Part shown: one piece after another, positions 17,140 through 24,862 of the stretch
How the letters are laid out: the number at the start of each line of letters is the position of its first letter
How positions within the stretch are numbered: position 1 is the first letter of the stretch
DNA from: Acetatifactor sp.
GTDB lineage: Bacteria > Bacillota > Clostridia > Lachnospirales > Lachnospiraceae
DNA: 44,937 bases
Reading direction: 5' to 3'
NCBI GenBank assembly: GCA_016293615.1
Contig: JAEDDX010000016.1
Coordinates: 1-44,937, forward strand
The notes under the pieces: model-generated
The model's database searches: none
The model's input: only the letters and a program-made list of their open reading frames with translations
What the model was told of the DNA's origin: nothing
Translations under genes and position numbers: made by a program

Positions 17140-18093
17140 ATGATTCATTGTGATAGTAATCTGAAAGAAAAGAGATTTTTTTCTGAAATAGGAACAAAAT
17201 ATGGATTGTTCTTTTTATTTGTCACAATTCTGCAGATTGGAATGGTGGCAATAGCTTCCCTAAGAAAAGATCTGATTACGGAAGAATATCGATTGATTTT
17301 GGCGTATCTTATATTGATTTTTTCAACATATGTAATTGGATATCCTTTTTTGAGATATCTTCTTCGAAAAATACCAAAGGAGAGAATCGAACAAGCTGAT
17401 TTAGGAATATCAAGATTTATAAAAGGTCTGTTCTGTATGTTCGGCATTTTATTGATAGGTTTGGTATTAGGGCAAGTAACCAACAACATAATAAATTCTG
17501 TTTTGAACATGAGCGCAAGCAGCAGTAGCACACTGGAAATGATAGTGAGTATAAATCCTATTTATACGGCTGTAACAGTTGGAATATTAGGACCTGTTTT
17601 TGAAGAGTTGATATTCCGAAAGAAGCTGATTGATTGCACAATCAAATATGGGGAAGGAGTTGCTATTCTGTCTTCCGGCATCATGTTTGGGTTGTTTCAT
17701 ACCAGTGTAACACAATTCTTTTATGCAACAGGTATGGGGATGCTTTGGGCGTATATATATATTAAGACAGGAAGAATAAGATATTCTATCATTTATCATA
17801 TCATTAATAATTTCACAGTATCTGTTTTGACAGTTGAAATTGCAAAGCAATTGGATGGATTAGAACATAGTAATATGTCGATTCCAATGGTAATCTGTTT
17901 CACTTTGATTACAATATTTGTATCTTTCGTTTTTATTGGTTTGTTTTGCGTGATAGGAAATACGAAAAAGATTCTTCAAATCATGAAGAGGTATGATTTT
18001 AAGGGTGCTTTTCATTTTCTTATGACAAGTCCCGGAATGTGGTTTTATTATGTTCTGTGTTTTTTGATGTTAATAGAAGGATATGTGAAGTAA
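17140..18093 (+). CDS. CPBP-family intramembrane glutamic endopeptidase
   Basis: The 317-residue protein has about eight hydrophobic segments and the CPBP/Abi (CAAX-like) motifs: EELIFRKKLI with the paired glutamates near residue 153, FGLFHTS (His), and YHIINNF (His/Asn). These residues form the intramembrane active site of the Rce1-like family. Bacterial members serve in bacteriocin self-immunity, peptide maturation or regulated proteolysis; nothing here decides which. GAGG lies just before the ATG at 17140. It is strongly AT-rich compared with the flanks and follows a Fic fragment, so it is probably part of acquired DNA. A strong terminator follows at 18254, and a two-component system after that. 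Confidence 0.87.
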   Translation: MIHCDSNLKEKRFFSEIGTKYGLFFLFVTILQIGMVAIASLRKDLITEEYRLILAYLILIFSTYVIGYPFLRYLLRKIPKERIEQADLGISRFIKGLFCMFGILLIGLVLGQVTNNIINSVLNMSASSSSTLEMIVSINPIYTAVTVGILGPVFEELIFRKKLIDCTIKYGEGVAILSSGIMFGLFHTSVTQFFYATGMGMLWAYIYIKTGRIRYSIIYHIINNFTVSVLTVEIAKQLDGLEHSNMSIPMVICFTLITIFVSFVFIGLFCVIGNTKKILQIMKRYDFKGAFHFLMTSPGMWFYYVLCFLMLIEGYVK

Positions 18094-18253
18094 AAGAATA
18101 GGTTTGAAGTTTCTGAGCTATTAATCACGCTATGAAGTTGTGAAGTGCAGTAGCAGGTTTTTATCTCTGTAAGGAATCCGGAAACTTCAAGTTTTTGATG
18201 AAGAGACGGTATTAGTATTGGCTTTATCATTTTGCTGTTTGATTCACACAATG

Positions 18254-18282
18254 ATACTATGCATAATGCGTAGTATTTTTTT
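18254..18282 (+). terminator. intrinsic terminator after the CPBP gene
   Basis: A 10-bp stem (18254-18263 with 18267-18276), loop TAA, followed by six Ts. In the 348-nt gap 18094-18441 this is accompanied only by the repeats and promoter listed separately. Confidence 0.88.
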
Positions 18283-18338
18283 GTATGTAAAGAAAAGAGA
18301 CAGATTGTCGATATTATAATATTCTTGGGGCAGATATA

Positions 18339-18355
18339 TCTTAAACAATTCTTAA
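18339..18355 (+). promoter_or_regulatory. direct repeats, candidate response-regulator operator
   Basis: TCTTAA occurs at 18339-18344 and 18350-18355, an 11-bp phase, ending 16 nt before the -35 box of the downstream response-regulator gene. OmpR-family regulators typically bind direct repeats spaced about one helical turn apart, so autoregulation is plausible; this is inference. Confidence 0.45.
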
Positions 18356-18371
18356 AGATTATAACTGTTTA

Positions 18372-18399
18372 TTGTTAAAACTATTTTTGCTAAGATAAT
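18372..18399 (+). promoter_or_regulatory. promoter of the two-component operon
   Basis: TTGTTA at 18372-18377, 16-nt spacer, GATAAT at 18394-18399; the start codon of the response regulator lies 42 nt downstream. Confidence 0.6.
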
Positions 18400-18441
18400 A
18401 GCATAGCAATCGACCCAAAGGGGATTTAAAAGAGGTGCACC

Positions 18442-19134
18442 ATGTATAACATACTGATCTGTGATGATGAGAAGGATATCGTAAATGCATTGAAGATTTA
18501 TCTGAATGACAGTGAATATCGCCTGTTTACGGCATATAACGGCAAGGAGGCGGTTCGCATGGTAATGCAGGAAGAGATTCATCTGGTTCTGATGGATATC
18601 ATGATGCCTGAGATGGACGGAATCGAGGCGATGGTCAAGATCCGTGAGACCAGCAATGTACCGGTGATTCTGCTCACCGCGAAGTCGGAGGACTCCGATA
18701 AGATTCTGGGACTTACGGTAGGGGCGGATGATTACATTACCAAGCCGTTCAATCCGGTCGAAGTTTCGGCAAGGGTGAAATCGCAGCTGAGAAGGTATCT
18801 GCTGTTGGGTGCCGGAGTACAGCACAACGGCGTCATCCGCTGCGGGGGAATCGAACTTGATGATATTCAGAAAAAGGTTTCGGTGGATGGCGAAGAGATC
18901 GCGCTGACTCCGACGGAGTATGATATCCTGAAGCTTCTGATGATGCATCCGGGACAGGTTTTCTCTCCCAAGCAGATTTATATGAAAATCTGGAATGACC
19001 AGCCCTACGGAAGCGAGAATACGGTTGCGGTACATATCAGGCACTTGCGTGAAAAAGTGGAGATCAATCCTGCGGAGCCCAGATATCTGAAGGTGGTCTG
19101 GGGGCAGGGTTATAAAATGGAGAAGGGAAGGTAA
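18442..19134 (+). CDS. OmpR/VanR-family response regulator
   Basis: The 230-residue protein has a receiver domain (1-118) with acidic pocket D8-D9, phospho-acceptor D52 in LMDIMMP, and the conserved Lys in TKPFNP. A C-terminal winged-helix DNA-binding domain (about 130-228) contains LTPTEYDILKLLMMHPGQVFS and VAVHIRHLREK. It is phosphorylated by the sensor kinase encoded 8 nt downstream and would act as a transcription factor. AAAGAGGTG precedes the ATG. The VanR-like sequence does not by itself imply vancomycin resistance; no van ligase genes are present. Confidence 0.95.
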   Translation: MYNILICDDEKDIVNALKIYLNDSEYRLFTAYNGKEAVRMVMQEEIHLVLMDIMMPEMDGIEAMVKIRETSNVPVILLTAKSEDSDKILGLTVGADDYITKPFNPVEVSARVKSQLRRYLLLGAGVQHNGVIRCGGIELDDIQKKVSVDGEEIALTPTEYDILKLLMMHPGQVFSPKQIYMKIWNDQPYGSENTVAVHIRHLREKVEINPAEPRYLKVVWGQGYKMEKGR

Positions 19135-19142
19135 GAGGAAAG

Positions 19143-21116
19143 ATGTCAGATGCTATAAGAGATGATTTATATGAAGATGAGCCGGTAACGGACAAGAGAC
19201 AGGAGAAGAACAGACAGCCCAGGCGGATGCTCCGCGGGTCTGTGTTTATGAAAGGCTTTGTACTTTTTCTGCTGATGCTTAGTTTGTTTGTAGCGATGGG
19301 AGCAGCGGCACTCACCTATGTTTCGTTTGAGGCAGGCTTCTATGCAAATAATTTTCATACGGTCGTGCAGGAGAGCCTGAGAAACAATGCAGGACAGATC
19401 GCCGATGAACTCAGTCAGTATTTTGCGCGCGGCAAACATAAAACTGCGGCTGCCTATCTGCATACCATCAATGCAGAGGTTGCCGTGGTAGAGAAGGACA
19501 ACCAGTTTGTACCAAACGACAGCGTGTTTCTCTGGCAGAGCTATGCCAAAACAGTCCCTACCGGATTCTATTCCACCCTGTATGTTGATGTGGAAGGTTA
19601 CTGGTTCTACTCAACAGGCGGCAGAAATTATAAGGATGTTGTGTATCGTGTGTTCTTCGATCCGGACTTTGAGATAGAGGATGATCTGAAGGAACAATAT
19701 AGACTGAGCCAATATGCATATATGTATCGTGCGGTATACCCGGTTGCGGCGGGCTGTGCATGTCTGCTTTCGTTTTTCTGTTTCTGCTTCCTGTTAAGCA
19801 GCGCCGGACGCCGAAACGGAAGAGAGGGTATCGTACCCGGACCGCTGACCCGTTTCTATATCGATGTGCTGACGATCCTCTATATCAGCGTGAGCGGATG
19901 CGTTCTGAGTGCGGCGGATGTGCTGGTGAATGAAGGCTGGATGATTCGTATCGTCGTAATCTTTGCAGTGATTCTGTACTTTGTCATCACCGGTATGTTT
20001 TATCTGATGGACATTGCCATCCGGCTGAAGCTCGGAAAATGGTGGCGCTGCACACTGTTATACAAGCTGTGGAGTCTGCTGAAGCAGAGTATCAGCTCCA
20101 CCACGACCCTTCTTTCCTTGATACCAAGTGTGTGGTCGATCCTGGCCTTGTTTGCGGCGATCAGCATCCTGGAAGGCATCGGCGTATTGTTCGCAGCAGA
20201 GGTGGGAGAAGCATTCGGTATTGTATTATGGATTTTTATCAAGATCGCAGAAGTGTTTTGGGTCATCTATATCGGCGTGTGCTGCAAGAGTCTGATCACA
20301 GCGGGCAGGGAGCTGGCAGCCGGCAAGGAGAACTATCGTGTCGATACCTCCAAGCTAATGTTCGGCTTCAAGGAGCATGGCGATAGTCTGAACAGTATCG
20401 GTGTCGGAATCTCCAAGGCGGTTGAGGCACGGATGAAAAGCGAACGACTGAAAACGGAATTGATCTCCAATGTGTCTCATGATATTAAGACGCCTTTGAC
20501 CTCAATCATCAATTATGCCGACTTGATCTGCAAGGAACCCAGTGAGAATCCAAAGATCACGGAATATGCCGAGGTGCTGGAGAGACAGTCCAAGCGACTG
20601 AAGAAGCTGATGGAGGATCTGGTCGAGGCTTCCAAGGCAACCACGGGAACCCTGGAAGTGGAAGCGGCCCCCTGTGAGGTGGGCGTTCTGTTGATTCAGG
20701 CAGTCGGAGAGTATCAGAGCAAACTTGAAGAGAAGGGACTGGAGCTTCGTGTGAAGCAGCCGGAGCAGGAAGTCAAGATTCTGGCAGACGGCAGGCACCT
20801 GTGGAGAATCTTCGACAATCTGTTAAACAACATCTGCAAGTATGCGCAGGAGAATACGCGTGTGTTCTTAAGCCTCGAGCAGAAAGAAGACAGAGTGCAG
20901 ATTACCTTCCGAAATATGTCCAAGTACCTTCTTGAGGTCTCGCCCGAAGAACTGGAGGAGAGATTCGCAAGAGGTGACCGCTCCAGACATGAAGAAGGCA
21001 ACGGCCTTGGCCTGTCCATTGCGAAGAACCTGACGGAGCTTCAGAACGGAAGCTTCCGGATTGTGATAGACGGAGATTTATTTAAGGTTGTCTTAGATTT
21101 TCCTGTGTTGCGATAA
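19143..21116 (+). CDS. multi-pass sensor histidine kinase
   Basis: The 657-residue kinase has an N-terminal cytoplasmic tail, a first membrane helix (about 35-58), an extracytoplasmic region of about 140 residues, and then about five closely spaced helices (about 198-400). The HisKA domain carries H446 in NVSHDIKTPLTS, followed by a HATPase_c domain with NLLNNICKYA (N box) and EGNGLGLSIAKNL (G2 box). It autophosphorylates on His and passes phosphate to the regulator upstream. The mix of a sizeable external domain and a helix bundle suggests sensing of an envelope or membrane-associated signal. The signal is unknown. Confidence 0.93.
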   Translation: MSDAIRDDLYEDEPVTDKRQEKNRQPRRMLRGSVFMKGFVLFLLMLSLFVAMGAAALTYVSFEAGFYANNFHTVVQESLRNNAGQIADELSQYFARGKHKTAAAYLHTINAEVAVVEKDNQFVPNDSVFLWQSYAKTVPTGFYSTLYVDVEGYWFYSTGGRNYKDVVYRVFFDPDFEIEDDLKEQYRLSQYAYMYRAVYPVAAGCACLLSFFCFCFLLSSAGRRNGREGIVPGPLTRFYIDVLTILYISVSGCVLSAADVLVNEGWMIRIVVIFAVILYFVITGMFYLMDIAIRLKLGKWWRCTLLYKLWSLLKQSISSTTTLLSLIPSVWSILALFAAISILEGIGVLFAAEVGEAFGIVLWIFIKIAEVFWVIYIGVCCKSLITAGRELAAGKENYRVDTSKLMFGFKEHGDSLNSIGVGISKAVEARMKSERLKTELISNVSHDIKTPLTSIINYADLICKEPSENPKITEYAEVLERQSKRLKKLMEDLVEASKATTGTLEVEAAPCEVGVLLIQAVGEYQSKLEEKGLELRVKQPEQEVKILADGRHLWRIFDNLLNNICKYAQENTRVFLSLEQKEDRVQITFRNMSKYLLEVSPEELEERFARGDRSRHEEGNGLGLSIAKNLTELQNGSFRIVIDGDLFKVVLDFPVLR

Positions 21117-21120
21117 TAGA

Positions 21121-21213
21121 AAGAGCTGCAGCTGATATGATTTCCTTACGCAGATAAGGCAAAGAACCAAACTCTGCTTAGGGAACCGTATCAGGCCGGC
21201 AGCTCTTTTTTTG
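21121..21213 (+). terminator. structured terminator of the two-component operon
   Basis: Outer stem 21121-21129 with 21199-21207 (9 bp) is followed by a T run. A second perfect helix (21132-21137 with 21189-21194) and an inner GCAGA/TCTGC pairing stack inside it, making an unusually large, branched terminator. Confidence 0.8.
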
Positions 21214-21296
21214 TGTTTTCTATTACGAAATGCTCCGTGGGGACACGCACTCATACAAGTTGGGATATGCCGCATTTTACGGCTGTCCCACGCGAT

Positions 21297-21740
21297 TTAC
21301 TTGCGCTTCTTCGCGGATTCGGTGTATTTCTCCTCACAATACTTGCAGCGGTAGACCTCGTTCTTCACATCTGCGAGATAGAAGATATGAGGAAGCTCCT
21401 GCTCGATGGAAGTAATGCATCTGGGGTTGTGGCAGTGGATGACATTCTTGATCATCTTGGGAAGAACCAGGTCTTTCTTCTCGGCGATGACTCCGGCACG
21501 GATGACATTGACTGTGATGTTGTGGTCGATGAAGGCCAGAACATCCAGATCCAGCATATCAATGTCACACTCCACTTTCAAAATATCTTTTTTCCCCATC
21601 TTCTCGCTGCGGGCGTTCTTGATGATGGCAACGGTGCAGTCCAGCTTGTCCAGCTGCAGATGCTCATAGATGTCAAGGCTCTTGCCGGCCTTGATATGAT
21701 CCAGTACAAAACCTTCTTCAATTTTTCCGATATTCAGCAT
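21297..21740 (-). CDS. pyrI: aspartate carbamoyltransferase regulatory subunit
   Basis: The 147-residue PyrI starts with the allosteric nucleotide-binding domain (GKSLDIYEHLQLDKL) and ends with the zinc domain whose four Cys lie in CHNPRC and CKYC. PyrI pairs with PyrB trimers to form the holoenzyme regulated by CTP/ATP in de novo pyrimidine synthesis. AAAGGA lies 10 nt before the ATG on the minus strand. It follows pyrB but is separated by 192 nt containing an 82-nt palindromic element, more than the near-contiguous spacing usual for pyrBI. Confidence 0.95.
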   Translation of the reverse strand: MLNIGKIEEGFVLDHIKAGKSLDIYEHLQLDKLDCTVAIIKNARSEKMGKKDILKVECDIDMLDLDVLAFIDHNITVNVIRAGVIAEKKDLVLPKMIKNVIHCHNPRCITSIEQELPHIFYLADVKNEVYRCKYCEEKYTESAKKRK

Positions 21741-21817
21741 ATTTAATCTATCCTTTCTGTGGTGAGATGCCTATATTAGTATAACAGTTTTTAATTACCT
21801 GGACTTTATTGCCTGCC

Positions 21818-21899
21818 TATTTCCGCGACTGCACCATCCAAAAATCCTCAGCGTAGCCCGCTACGCCTGCGTTTTTTGAATGGCACACTCACGAAAATA
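21818..21899. repeat. 82-nt imperfect palindrome between pyrB and pyrI (REP/MITE-like)
   Basis: The two halves align symmetrically about 21858/21859: GCGTAGC-CC-GCTACGC at the centre, then A-rich/T-rich arms, CCATCC against GAATGG, and outer arms TATTTCCGCGACTG against the complement of CACTCACGAAAATA, with scattered mismatches. No reading frame is carried. The form suits a repetitive extragenic palindrome or small inverted-repeat element; no second copy was noticed in this window. Confidence 0.75.
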
Positions 21900-21932
21900 T
21901 TCTACGCAAAAAATCCGGTTATTAAGAAACTG

Positions 21933-22844
21933 CTATACTAGCTCCAGGAGTGTCAGAATCAGTGCCATCCGGACATAGACACCGTACTGTGCCTGCTTGA
22001 AGTAGCCGGCCCTGGGGTCTGAATCAACCTCGACAGAGATTTCGTTGACACGGGGAAGGGGATGCAGAACCAGCATATCCTTTTTCGCAAGGTCCATCTT
22101 GGCGGTATCCAGGATGTAGAAGTCTTTCAGGCGGATGTAGTCCTCCTCGTTGAAGAAACGTTCCTTCTGCACACGGGTCATGTAGAGGAAATCGAGGTCA
22201 GGCATAACCTGCTCGAGACGGATCACTTCCTCGTAGGGAATGTTTTTTTCACGCAGCATGTCGGTGATATAGTCGGGCACGCGAAGCTCCTCCGGGGAGA
22301 TGAAGATGAACTTAATGCCCTCATAGCGGACCAGAGCATTGATGAGGGAGTGAACGGTACGACCGAACTTCAGATCTCCGCACAGACCGATGGTGAAGTT
22401 GTCAAGTCTGCCCTTTAAGCTTCTGATGGTCAGGAGGTCTGTCAGAGTCTGGGTCGGATGCTGATGACCGCCGTCTCCTGCGTTGATGACAGGGATGGTG
22501 GACTTCTCGCTTGCTACCATGGGAGCACCTTCCTTGGGATGACGCATTGCACAGATATCAGCGTAGCAGGAGATGACGCGGATGGTGTCGGATACACTCT
22601 CGCCCTTTGCGGCGGAGGAGGAGTTCGCGTCTGAGAAACCGATGACACTGCCGCCCAGACGGGTCATGGCGGACTCGAAGCTTAACCGTGTACGGGTGCT
22701 GGGCTCGTAGAAGCAGGTCGCCATGATTTTGCCCGCGCAGGAATGCGCGTATTTTTCGGGATGCGCTTCGATATCGTTTGCAAGATCGAAGAGCTTGTCC
22801 AGTTCTTCTGTGGTGAAGTCCAGGGGACTCATTAAATGTCTCAT
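21933..22844 (-). CDS. pyrB: aspartate carbamoyltransferase catalytic subunit
   Basis: PyrB makes carbamoyl-aspartate, the committed step of pyrimidine synthesis. The 303-residue protein has the carbamoyl-phosphate site FYEPSTRTRLSFE near residue 50, HPTQTLTDLLT, and the aspartate-binding HPLPRVNEI loop. AAAGAGG 7 nt upstream supports the start at 22844; the frame is open to 22916 but homologous sequence begins at MRHLMSPLDF. A hairpin lies just upstream of the ribosome site. pyrI follows after an unusual palindromic spacer. No other pyr genes are in the window. Confidence 0.96.
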   Translation of the reverse strand: MRHLMSPLDFTTEELDKLFDLANDIEAHPEKYAHSCAGKIMATCFYEPSTRTRLSFESAMTRLGGSVIGFSDANSSSAAKGESVSDTIRVISCYADICAMRHPKEGAPMVASEKSTIPVINAGDGGHQHPTQTLTDLLTIRSLKGRLDNFTIGLCGDLKFGRTVHSLINALVRYEGIKFIFISPEELRVPDYITDMLREKNIPYEEVIRLEQVMPDLDFLYMTRVQKERFFNEEDYIRLKDFYILDTAKMDLAKKDMLVLHPLPRVNEISVEVDSDPRAGYFKQAQYGVYVRMALILTLLELV

Positions 22845-22860
22845 GTGTTTTCCTCTTTCT

Positions 22861-22899
22861 GCGTTGCGGGTGGATTGGATGTGTGATTTGTGGCAACGC
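22861..22899 (-). promoter_or_regulatory. leader hairpin upstream of pyrB
   Basis: GCGTTGC at 22861-22867 pairs perfectly with GCAACGC at 22893-22899, ending 3 nt from the pyrB ribosome site. No T run follows and it does not match the PyrR RNA-binding loop I know. It may influence translation or be incidental. Confidence 0.35.
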
Positions 22900-22948
22900 G
22901 CGCAAAGAACCTGCATGGTTTGAAAATTTATGCACTCTTTTCACACAT

Positions 22949-22979
22949 AAAGAGAGCCGAAGAGAAGTGACCCTTCGAC
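22949..22979 (-). terminator. terminator of the nitroreductase gene
   Basis: On the minus strand a 9-bp stem (22971-22979 with 22956-22964, with wobble/mismatch positions) is followed by TCTCTTT, 9 nt after the nitroreductase stop. Confidence 0.62.
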
Positions 22980-22987
22980 TCAAATTG

Positions 22988-23527
22988 TTAAGATTGAAAT
23001 ACCAATAATTCCTCCGCTGTCTTGCGCTTGGGAGCAACGGGGGATTCTGCGGGATAACCGATGGGGATCAAAGCAACAAGCTCTCTGCCTTCGGGAAGAC
23101 CAAGAACCCGGGAAGCTTCTTCTTCATCGTACAGACCCATGACTACGGTTCCGAGACCCTGCTCATACGCTGCCAGACAAAATGCTTCGCTGGCAACTCC
23201 TGCGTCAAACATCTGCCAGCCGGTGCCCTTCTTCGTGGAGAAAGAACCATCGCGCTCATAACCGCAGCGACCGGTCACAACGGTAACAGCGATCACCATG
23301 GGAGCCTGACGGATAATGTCACCGTTCTTCGGCCAGGTAGAAGTGCATTTTGCAAGGGCTTCCTTCGCTGCACCTTCCACTGCAATATATCTTGTGATCT
23401 GTGTGTTTTTCCAGCTGGGAGCGTAAGTAGCAACAGATACGATCTGTTCGATCAACTCATGAGAAACAGCCTGCTCGGTAAAAACGCGGATGCTTCTGCG
23501 ACCTGTGATACATTCTTTTGCTGTCAT
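22988..23527 (-). CDS. nitroreductase-family FMN oxidoreductase
   Basis: The 179-residue protein has the family's start signature, ITGRRSIRVFTEQAVSHELIEQIV, and the C-terminal GLGTVVMGLYDE and LIPIGYPAE stretches. Such enzymes bind FMN and use NAD(P)H to reduce nitro compounds, quinones or enones; the physiological substrate is unknown. The length is that of a short single-domain form. GGAGG 8 nt upstream of the ATG at 23527 fixes the start. It has its own promoter and terminator and is monocistronic. Confidence 0.88.
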   Translation of the reverse strand: MTAKECITGRRSIRVFTEQAVSHELIEQIVSVATYAPSWKNTQITRYIAVEGAAKEALAKCTSTWPKNGDIIRQAPMVIAVTVVTGRCGYERDGSFSTKKGTGWQMFDAGVASEAFCLAAYEQGLGTVVMGLYDEEEASRVLGLPEGRELVALIPIGYPAESPVAPKRKTAEELLVFQS

Positions 23528-23555
23528 AGTGATAACCTCCGTAGACATTTTTATT

Positions 23556-23584
23556 ATGATACCACTTTGGACATGACTTTGCAA
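23556..23584 (-). promoter_or_regulatory. promoter of the nitroreductase gene
   Basis: On the minus strand TTGCAA (23579-23584), 17-nt spacer, TATCAT (23556-23561), about 30 nt before the start codon. Confidence 0.68.
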
Positions 23585-23678
23585 TGCTTCTTTTGCCGGA
23601 GTTCACATACTTTTTTCTGCTCTTTCCCGTACAAAGCTTCTCTGACGGTAACTGACAGCAACAAAGCACAAAAAAGTT

Positions 23679-23707
23679 TTGCAAGTAGAGAAGAATTCGG
23701 CTATAAT
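23679..23707 (+). promoter_or_regulatory. promoter of the PH-domain gene
   Basis: TTGCAA at 23679-23684, 17-nt spacer, perfect TATAAT at 23702-23707. It is divergent from the nitroreductase promoter about 95 nt away. Confidence 0.82.
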
Positions 23708-23763
23708 AGGAATCAGTAAAGGTTCAAAACAAAATGTGCTCCGGCAGACAGGAAAGGAGTCCG

Positions 23764-24168
23764 ATGGCAGCATCGGATGATGGGGTGAAGCTTATGATAC
23801 AATTTATCGAGAGAAAAAGATGGCTGTTTTTTGGTCTTCCGTTTACCTTTACCAAGTATACGGTCAAGGAAGATATGATCACCATCGACAAGGGACTCTT
23901 AAAGACCATCGAGAATGACTGTTACATGTATAAGGTACAGGATGTGCAGCACAGCGCGACTCTGATTGAGAAGATATTCAGACTGGGAACCATCACCTGT
24001 TTTACCGGTGATACGACGGATCCCCAGATTAAGCTGGAACACATCAGAAATTCCAAGGCGATCAAGGAGTTCATTCTGGAACAGTCTGAGAAGGCAAGAT
24101 TGAAGAGACGTACCGTAAATATGCTTGACATCGGTACTGATTCGACTGAGCTGGATGTTGACGGTTGA
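23764..24168 (+). CDS. bacterial PH-domain protein (YdbT/bPH_2-like)
   Basis: The protein has 134 residues from 23764 (AAAGGAG 4 nt upstream), or 124 from the ATG at 23794 behind a GGGGTGA site. The core (RKRWLFFGLPFTFTKYTVKED, then CYMYKVQDVQ and RLGTITCFTGDTTDP) fits the bacterial pleckstrin-homology type (PF03703), giving a beta-barrel followed by a helix. No membrane segment. The function of such stand-alone bacterial PH proteins is not known; they may bind membranes or partner proteins. It is monocistronic, with promoter and terminator. Confidence 0.72.
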   Translation: MAASDDGVKLMIQFIERKRWLFFGLPFTFTKYTVKEDMITIDKGLLKTIENDCYMYKVQDVQHSATLIEKIFRLGTITCFTGDTTDPQIKLEHIRNSKAIKEFILEQSEKARLKRRTVNMLDIGTDSTELDVDG

Positions 24169-24180
24169 TACTGTAAAGGT

Positions 24181-24215
24181 GAGTCTGCAGGATAGAAGGT
24201 CCTGCAGGCTCTTTC
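24181..24215 (+). terminator. terminator of the PH-domain gene
   Basis: A 12-bp stem (24181-24192 with 24200-24211, one G-U) with a 7-nt loop is followed by only a short T tract. Confidence 0.65.
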
Positions 24216-24294
24216 ATGTAACGGCGATGAACCCTGCAGCGGTACATGCCGGCCTGACTATGGCTTTTTGACGGGTGCCGGTGCCTGCAGGGCA

Positions 24295-24711
24295 TCACTC
24301 CTTTTTCTGCAGCAGCTTTTCAAACAGCAGTCCGGTTCCGAACCAGTATGGGGCGTAATCGAGTCGGATGACCTGGCTGACATTCCATCTGCAGCCGCTG
24401 TAGTCCCACGGACAGAGATGAAAGGCTGAAAGAAGAATACCGGTCAGGTATTCCATGGAAAAAATCATGGTCATATAGATGGTTCCGCGCAGAAGAACAG
24501 AGTATTTGCCGAGAACCTTACTTAAGGGAGCGATCAGAAAGGCACAGCCGTAGATCGGGAACATCCACAGGGAGGTCTGCCCCCGAAGCGTGAAGTCATG
24601 GTTTCTCAGGGCGTTTGCGGAAGTAAACAGGATTTCGATGCACCACCCGGTCAGCCCGCACTTAAGAAAGTCCCGGACAGTGACATCTGCTTTTTCAGAT
24701 TTGATTTTCAT
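24295..24711 (-). CDS. small CmpB-like putative permease
   Basis: The 138-residue membrane protein repeats the PF06541 pattern seen in the gene at 14268: LTGWCIEILF, LWMFPIYG, MEYLTGILLSAFHLCPWDYS and a final LDYAPYWFGTGLLFE, with about four helices and no coiled-coil tail. AAAGAGG about 9 nt upstream supports the ATG at 24711; the frame runs to 24801 but lacks a better start. Function unknown. It is convergent with the PH-domain gene and divergent from folC. Confidence 0.7.
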   Translation of the reverse strand: MKIKSEKADVTVRDFLKCGLTGWCIEILFTSANALRNHDFTLRGQTSLWMFPIYGCAFLIAPLSKVLGKYSVLLRGTIYMTMIFSMEYLTGILLSAFHLCPWDYSGCRWNVSQVIRLDYAPYWFGTGLLFEKLLQKKE

Positions 24712-24862
24712 ACTTGGTTTCCTCTTTGTTGTGTTGTCGTGATGAAACTTAGTATCTGTTTTTTTTTCGGAAAATATTTCTGCTTTTGCAAACCTTGACA
24801 AAACAGTTGTTTCAGTGGCGGATGCGAAGCGGTTTTAAATATCATGGAGGGAGTGGTGTCTC

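Noticed and set aside
18442..21116. Vancomycin-resistance two-component system
   Set aside because: The regulator is VanR-like by family only; no vanH, ligase or vanX genes are nearby.
24221..24294. Large dyad CCCTGCAG/CTGCAGGG downstream of the small CmpB-like gene as its terminator
   Set aside because: The arms are far apart, inner pairing is poor and no T run follows on the minus strand.
24712..24862. Possible folate riboswitch before folC
   Set aside because: The conserved THF-aptamer segments could not be found; only a TTGACA without a convincing -10 is present.
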